Positions 58,201 to 64,000 of a stretch of 64,000 bases of DNA are shown piece by piece; the first letter of the stretch is position 1; the number at the start of each line of letters is the position of its first letter. Below the pieces are notes generated by a model that saw only the letters and a program-made list of their open reading frames with translations, was not told where the DNA came from and did no database searches. Location: positions 32,035,917-32,099,916 of the forward strand of contig CM076848.1 in assembly GCA_039519185.1 (NCBI GenBank), written 5' to 3'. The position numbers were made by a program, and so were the translations under genes. This DNA comes from Astragalus membranaceus. Taxonomy: Eukaryota > Streptophyta > Magnoliopsida > Fabales > Fabaceae.

Positions 58201-58920
58201 TTCGTTGTTGTAAAACAACATGTGCCCTTTCTCACAACAATCAATCTTCTTAAATTTCAATCCCAGCTTCGAAACTAACATCTTTGCTTCATAATAACTT
58301 TTTGGCAAATTATCCTTATTAGGTGTTGCTTCCAACATCATTTCAGTCACATAGTCTAAACCCACCTCAGAAATATTACTCATGGACTTGAGAGCTAAAA
58401 GTTTCACACACATAGATAATTTTGAATGTGGCGAGCCTTCAAACAATGGTGTGTTTGAATCTCTTAACAAATTATAAAAAATTTGTGCTTCTTCATTTGG
58501 AAGTTCATCATTATCATCATATTGAGGCTCATCAAATGGCACATTCACCCTGAGACCATCGCAAATCATGTTTTGCATCGACTCAAAAATTTCATTACGT
58601 GGAACACCAACACCAGAACTGCTTGAAGCCCCTATCTCAAAATTTTGAAATTGTTGTTCTCCATGGTCTACCCAAATCCAATAATTAGGCCTAAACCCCC
58701 AATGATACAAGTGATCCCTGATTTCATCATCGGTCATAATAGGTTCACCGTCGCATTTTAAGCATGGACATCTAACCCCTTTTTCCTGTTGAGCCAATTC
58801 ATGTCGCCACGCTACCACAAGAAATTGTTCAACCCCAATTACAAAAGATTCCTTTAAACCCGCTCTTCTCGGATATAACCGATCATACACCCAATCACGA
58901 TTAAATTCATACAAATTCAT
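55250..58920 (-). pseudogene. CACTA transposase (TNP2/TnpD-like, Transposase_21), one nonsense codon
   Basis: Starts MNLYEFNRDWVYDRLYPRRA at 58920 with the transposase-associated domain (GVRCPCLKCDGEPIMTDDEI, HLYHWGFRPNYWIWVDHGE). The Transposase_21 core follows: HFDNRRTSDDILRHPSDGEA, LGLCSDGFTPYIQASASPYS, CWPVIVTPYNLPPEMCM, ALMWTINDFPAYGMLSG. At 57574 the expected Trp codon after SG is TAG; the same frame then resumes as GTHGKYACPHCMEHTKAF and runs to 56608 (DLPYWKDN-type motif: LPYWKDNLLRHNLDVMHIEK). Downstream exons: about 56596-56216, 56120-56040 and 55915-55421 (WTHYLV-like WHTYLVNGYKFDTQ, FFCRWFDP, CVAIKTNH; DUF4216-type), ending in an acidic tail near 55250. A single substitution separates it from an open frame in the core. 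Confidence 0.88.
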
Positions 58921-60277
58921 CTACACGTATTTAAGAAAACGTGTTAGATAACATTCCCAATAATATTTCAAGTTAGTGGCATCAATATGATCTCAGTGGA
59001 GATGATTTCGAGCTAAATATGGGGGTTAAGGACAGCACAAAACCCTTTTCCATCCAAGTAGTGAAGGAAGTTATTTCATATAACTCCCAACCTTACCGTT
59101 GTTAGTATCGTCTCGCAATTATCTCAATGGAGATGATTTCGAGCAAAATATGGGGGTTAGGATGTCCCTCACCCTTTTCCATCAACAACACACAGTCATC
59201 TAACCTAGGGTTCATCAAAACAATAATTAAATATTTTTCAATTAAACTAACCGTTATGAGATTGACGTCTGGTGCGGTTGTTCGGTGACGATGCGCACTC
59301 TGGTGCGGTTCTTAAACTCCAAACACCAACGATGTCAATCCTAAATCAATCAAAAAACATAAATCAAAACAAATTTAAAAAATCAATATCAAAAAAATAT
59401 CATAAAAAAATATCAAAACCTACAAAAGGGAGAGGGCAGAAATTCGTGGTGGTCGTGGCGGCGGTGGTGGTGGCGGCGGCGGTGCACAGTTCAGGTTCGT
59501 AAGTGAGAGAGAGAGAGGCTGAGAGAGAGACAGACAGAAAGTAGGTGCTGGTGGTGGTGGGTGGTTGTGACGGTGGTGGTGGGTGGTTGTTGGCCGTAGG
59601 TGAGAGAGAGAGAGGCGGAGAGAGAGAGGGCGAGATGGCGGAGAGGAGCTGTCGTAGGTAGGTGAGGATGGTGGTGGTGGTTGTGAGGGTGGTGGCGTTG
59701 GCGGCGTTGGCGACGTTGGCGGCGTTTGGGTGGCCGTAGGAAGAGAGAGAGGCGGAGAGAGAGAGACGGTGAGGAGGCGAAGAGAGAGAGCCGGAGTGAG
59801 GAGGTGACGGAGAGAGGAGGTCGTAGGTAGGTGATGGTGGTGGTGGAGTGGCCGTCGTAGGTGAGAGAGGGAGGCGGAGAGAGAGAGGCGGAGAGAGAGA
59901 GGCGGAGAGAGAGATGCGGTGAGAGAGAGGAGAAGAGAGAAATGAGGGGTTCTGTTCTGAGATTCAGATTTGGAAATTAATTTGACATTAGCGACGGCAT
60001 GGGCCGTCGCTAACCGTTACAAACATTTCCACGCGGTGCCACGCGTTGAACGGTCAAAAAACATTTGCGAGGGACACTATAACCATCGCTAATTTTTCCC
60101 GCCCAGGCCATTAGCGACGGCCTGGCCGTCGCTATTGTTAAAATTTCCGTCGCTAATACTTAAAAAAATTCGACAGCTCTATGCCCTCGCTAATGCCGTC
60201 GCTAATATCAGTTTTTGCGAGGGACATAAAGTCCCTCTCTAATTCTGTCGCTAAAGGCAACATTTTTTGTAGTGAGC

Positions 60278-61685
60278 GAATCCATCTAAAGCTCGACTTG
60301 AGAAAAACATTTGCTTGCTGCTAAGGTAAGCCCCTCCATAGCCCCCCAAAGCTCAGCTAGATAGGCAGTATAACATATAGACGCTTAGTAAAACCACCAA
60401 GCCAGCGACCATTTGAGTCTCGCGCCACCCTTCCACAACCAGCAACTCAAATATAACCCTTCACCGACCCATCAGTGTTGATAGTGACTCACCCATGCTC
60501 AGGAGCTTTCCAACCAATGTATACATACTGTGGACTACGACCAAGGATAGGATCTCGCGTAACTCTGCCTTTTTCATACTCATGGACACCAACAAGAACA
60601 CTCCGAGAGGGAAATGGAGGTCTCGCAAAGTCTTCATCGTGAATCTGTTTGTTTCTCCAAAACCAGAGGTTGTAACAGCCAACAGCCCAAACATTGCACC
60701 ACTCCAAGGATGAATCAAAAGGAGATGTATTTACTAAGTGGAACTCCATCCAATCCTCTTGACTACAACTGTAAAAATTGAAACGCGCCTGGTGAGGGAT
60801 TAAATGGTTCCAAAGTTGCTTGGCAAAGGAACAATCCTGAAGAACATGCATAATAGATTCAGGGACATTGTGACATGCATAACAGTTGACGTCCCCATTT
60901 CCCCAATTGCCACAATACTCCTTGGTAACTAGTTTTCCATGAAGGATCTGCCATACAAAGTATCGAATCTGCTCCGGAACCCGAAGTTTTCACACTTTTA
61001 ACCACCTTACATCCGCTAAGGAGTTGTCGAAATTGCTCAGCATCTTGTAGGTAAGAGAAACCGCGAAGTTACCACTGCCTTCACCTGGCGCAATATCTCA
61101 AATCATGCCCATCATATGGAAGAGGAGTAGGATGAGCGAGAACCTGAGGAATAATGCTTGCAGGTAAGAAATCTTTAATCTCATTCACATTCCACAAATC
61201 GTTTGAGTCAACAATGTCACTCAATTCCAATGCAATATGTGGCTAGGAATAGTAACAGCCACCTCACTCAAACGAACCTTACCATTAATCCACTTATCAT
61301 GCCATAAACTGATGGAGGATCCATTGCCTAGAGCCCACGCCTCTGCGTTGTTAATGTCTTGCCAACAACCATGTATAGCTTTCCAAAGAGAAGAATCTGT
61401 GGTCTTAACTTGGATAGAGTCCGAAGTTAATGTGCCATGCCCATACTTTCCATTGAGAACTTGGTACCATAATCTACTATCATCAGTTTTGAGACCCCAG
61501 GCTAATTTCATTAGACAAGCTTTATTCATGACTGATAAGTCTCTAATTCCTAGCCCACCTAAGTGCTTGGGCAAGATTAGAGTGTTCCACTTTATTAGAT
61601 GTAATTTCCTTGTGTCATCAGTATCGCCCCAAACAAAACGACGCTGCAATCTCTGGATTTCATTCAAGCAAAGCTTGGGGATAGG
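60278..61685 (-). mobile_element. LINE (L1-type) remnant: RT C-terminus, zf-RVT, RNase H start
   Basis: From 61667 down: LNEIQRLQRRFVWGDTDDTR, LPKHLGGLGIRDLSVMNKAC, SLWHDKWINGKVRLSEVAV (RT C-terminal region). Then zf-RVT remnants around 60950-60850 (CH...CP pattern, MHVLQDCSFAKQLWNHLIP), WFWRNKQIHDEDF, and the RNase H start (YVYIGWKAPEHG) near 60490. The RNase H part continues at 52585 past the CACTA insertion. At the upper end the LINE is cut by an LTR starting at 61686. Several frameshifts; dead copy. Confidence 0.85.
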
Positions 61686-64000
61686 TGTAACACCCCTTTT
61701 CTACCCGTTAATTTATTAGCGTAAAAATCAGAGTTTCAAATTTTAGTTACATCACAAGGGATGTCACACTTACTTCGTTAAACATCACACGCCAAATTAC
61801 TCGCTTTTCGAAAAACGCCTTATAATACTTTCAAAACGTCATTGTCAATTAAAATACAACTTCACAGCGGAAAATCCAACAAGTTTAATCATAATAGGCA
61901 TTGCAACCAGGCAAGGCTTACAATACTAAAATCCAACAACAACAACAATCATAAGTAACTTAAACAACGTCATTCCCCCTAGTGTTACATAATCAGAGCA
62001 GACGACCCGACTCAGCTAGTGAAGATACCTAAGCCTTCACTCGAGATCACCTGCACGTTACCGCATAGGGGTAACATTCAAACAGAAGGGATGAGTTCAT
62101 CTAACAATATAATAAAGCTTATGATAAGCACTATGCTAGAGTTATGACACTATATCAACCACATCACGACACATCAAGTCAGTCATCAATATTAATCACC
62201 ACAACAAATCATCGCAATGCCAGCTATATAAACTACATCACAAACATCAATTCAATCACTACAAAAGCTCATCACAATGTCATGTAAGTATATGAAGTGC
62301 AACCCACTCGCGGGCATATGCATGAGGTACCTTTCACAAACGTCGCTTAGCCTTTTGGGCCTCATCGTCACTTAGCCTTTTGGGCCTCAAACGTCACTGG
62401 GTTTATGCACATGGGATGCATGAGACACTATGACATGCACCACGCACAATCACACACAAACACGGTCAACTATGTGACCCGTCACTTACCAGTTTGCCTA
62501 CTAAGAGGCACAGCACCTGTCAATTCATGATTACACATAACAACGTCACTTAGCCCTTTAGGCCTCATCGTCACTTATTTTAATTCATAATTACACATAA
62601 CAACGTCGCTTAGCCTTTTGGGCCTCATCGTCGCTTATATTCATCGTCGCTTATTATTCATCGTCGCTATTAGCCGTTATGGCATCATCATCATTTAGAA
62701 TCATCATCATTTAGAATCATCATCATCAATATAACATCCATCGTCAATCACAAGCATAGTCACTAAGGGCATTACCGTCAAAATCATCAACTTATCAAGG
62801 TACTAGCCACTGAGGGCATCATCGTCAATCAAACATTGGCCACTAAGGGCACTATCATCTATAAACTAGCCACTAAGGGCATCATCGTCAATAAACTAGC
62901 CACCAGGGGCATCATCGTCATTTACACATCATTATCATTAAAGTTGGTCTCTAAGGGCAGAAACGTTATTTAGAACATCATCGTTAACACCAAAAAGGTT
63001 TTAGACACCGAAAACAGTTTTGCAACGCAACAACAACGACCATCGGGGCAGCCACTTGGGCGCCCAGAACCATCAGAAAATAATAAGTTTTCGCTTTTAA
63101 AATAGGACACACAGATAGACAACGAGATGGGCTTCACAACACTTTTTGAAACGTTTAAAACGGACACCCGAGTCAAAAGTTATAGCGAAAACAGTTTTTA
63201 TTAAAAATCGGGAACGCCCTGAAAATGGCGCCCAGCGCTCGCAACACGCAACACACACAACACACACACGCACGCACGGCGCCCTTGGCGCCCAGCAAGC
63301 ACAATTCAGCACAACAGCAAGCACAATTCAGCAACACAAACTTTGGCTCATGCGCCCAGCACAAGGGCGCCAATTCCTGCAATGGAAAATTCAACCAAAA
63401 ACGCAACAACTTGGCACGGGGCGCCCAATCACGAGGACGCCTAATTCCGTGGCCAAAATTCCAGCAACAACAATGCTTGGCACAGGGCGCCCCACTCAAG
63501 GGCGCCTAATTCTGCACCTAGACAACAAAATCCAGCAACATCATAAACACAAAAGTGGCGCCCTATGCGCCTATGACACCAACAACAACGAATTCGAGCA
63601 ACACAAATTCCTCAAAGCACATACAACATATTAAACACCAAATTCCATCATCAAGGCTCAATTCAACAATACGAACATCAAATTATCATAATCATCCCCA
63701 ATCCTCATAAATCACAATATCATCAACAATTACTCAAACACTCGGCACGCACAACATGATTTTATTAACAACAAGTCTTCATATGCCTAGGGTTCATCAA
63801 TAATCACTAAGAATACATGAAAAGGCATACATAGAGCCTAGCCCCTACATAATCCCCATCATAAAACCCTATTATAGAGAAGATGAGACCCACCCTTACC
63901 TTAGGTTATGACGAACACGACATCTCCTTATACGTAAGCTCCAAGGAACCCGCAACACGACCCCTCTCCTTTTCTCCTTGGGGTTTTTGCGCGCCTCTCC
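61686..64000. mobile_element. Start of a large LTR (Ty3/Gypsy-like), truncated by the window edge
   Basis: Begins TGTAACACCCCTTTTCTACC exactly where the LINE sequence stops. TGTAACACCCC is a common start of plant Gypsy (Tekay-like) LTRs. At least 2.3 kb without coding sequence. Contains tandem repeats at 62340-62960 and GGCGCCC-rich DNA at 63220-63570. The other end, TSD and internal domains lie outside the window, so the class is tentative. Confidence 0.6.
62340..62960. repeat. Minisatellite arrays inside the LTR
   Basis: Two families: TCGTC(A/G)CTTAGCCTTTTGGGCC-type units at 62340-62690, and ACTAGCCACTAAGGGCATCA units of ~32 bp at 62755-62960. CATCATCGTC is shared between them. Confidence 0.75.

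Larger units (their letters stand above)
52589..60274 (-). mobile_element. CACTA (En/Spm) transposon, nearly complete, 7.7 kb
   Basis: Ends CACTACAAAAAAAAGG and, inverted, CACTACAAAAAATGTTGCC. The exact 3 bp duplication AGC is at 52586-52588 and 60275-60277. Subterminal arrays: 52600-53035 contain 15 exact CCCTCGCTA motifs plus inverted ones; 59985-60270 carry the same TTAGCGACGG/GAGGG families. Two minus-strand genes: a TnpD-like transposase (58920 to about 55250) and a TnpA-like protein (55067-53217). At 59450-59940 is a GA- and GGT-rich low-complexity leader. One nonsense codon in the transposase suggests this copy is inactive but recently so. Confidence 0.94.

Noticed and set aside
63146..63634. 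162-codon ORF near the right edge
   Set aside because: Compositionally biased (His/Thr/Gln) frame in a GGCGCCC-rich LTR, with overlapping open frames on both strands and no domain.

Overview
This window is plant nuclear DNA, AT-rich and dominated by transposable elements, with three intron-containing host genes. Angiosperm origin is clear: plant-type host genes, CACTA and MULE DNA transposons, a plant mobile domain protein, and LINE, RTE, SINE and LTR elements. I suspect a papilionoid legume from the general character of the repeats and gene sequences, but that is an impression from memory and not proof. No bacterial, organellar or tRNA/rRNA gene was seen.

Layout. (1) 1-4140: a degenerate LINE split by a CACTA element (716-3965) that carries fragments of an ALDH3 aldehyde dehydrogenase gene interleaved with fragments of an unrelated membrane-protein gene. 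(2) 4283-10086: at least three TIR transposons nested inside one another, each with its own 9-10 bp target duplication; the innermost carries a plant mobile domain gene, and a SINE is also embedded. (3) 10440-14032: LINE remnant, AT-rich spacer and a fold-back MULE. (4) 14573-17933: host gene 1, a WD40-like protein (8 exons, 481 aa). (5) 18640-20812: LINE remnant and a TIR element containing a possible snRNA-type non-coding RNA gene. (6) 22099-26655: host gene 2, a COP1-interacting-protein-like protein (10 exons, 1075 aa). (7) 27351-29574: a complete, recent gag-only LTR retrotransposon (TR-GAG). (8) 31680-33052: probable solo LTR. (9) 33587-42539, minus strand: host gene 3, a TPR-SET-MYND (SMYD4-like) protein, 15 exons, 778 aa. 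(10) 42630-47701: a 5 kb MULE inserted 90 bp upstream of the gene 3 start codon; its transposase has lost the catalytic core. (11) 48031-52153: another MULE, a probable solo LTR and an inverted partial copy of the gene 3 5' end that preserves the pre-insertion site of the MULE. (12) 52270-61685: a LINE split by a 7.7 kb CACTA element (52589-60274) with both of its genes. (13) 61686-64000: start of a large LTR that runs off the window.

The three host genes are not a functional cluster. Their exon structures were built by hand from GT-AG junctions and reading-frame continuity; all three give uninterrupted frames, which is good internal support. The transposons are mostly defective, and many have exact target-site duplications that let the order of insertion be read directly.
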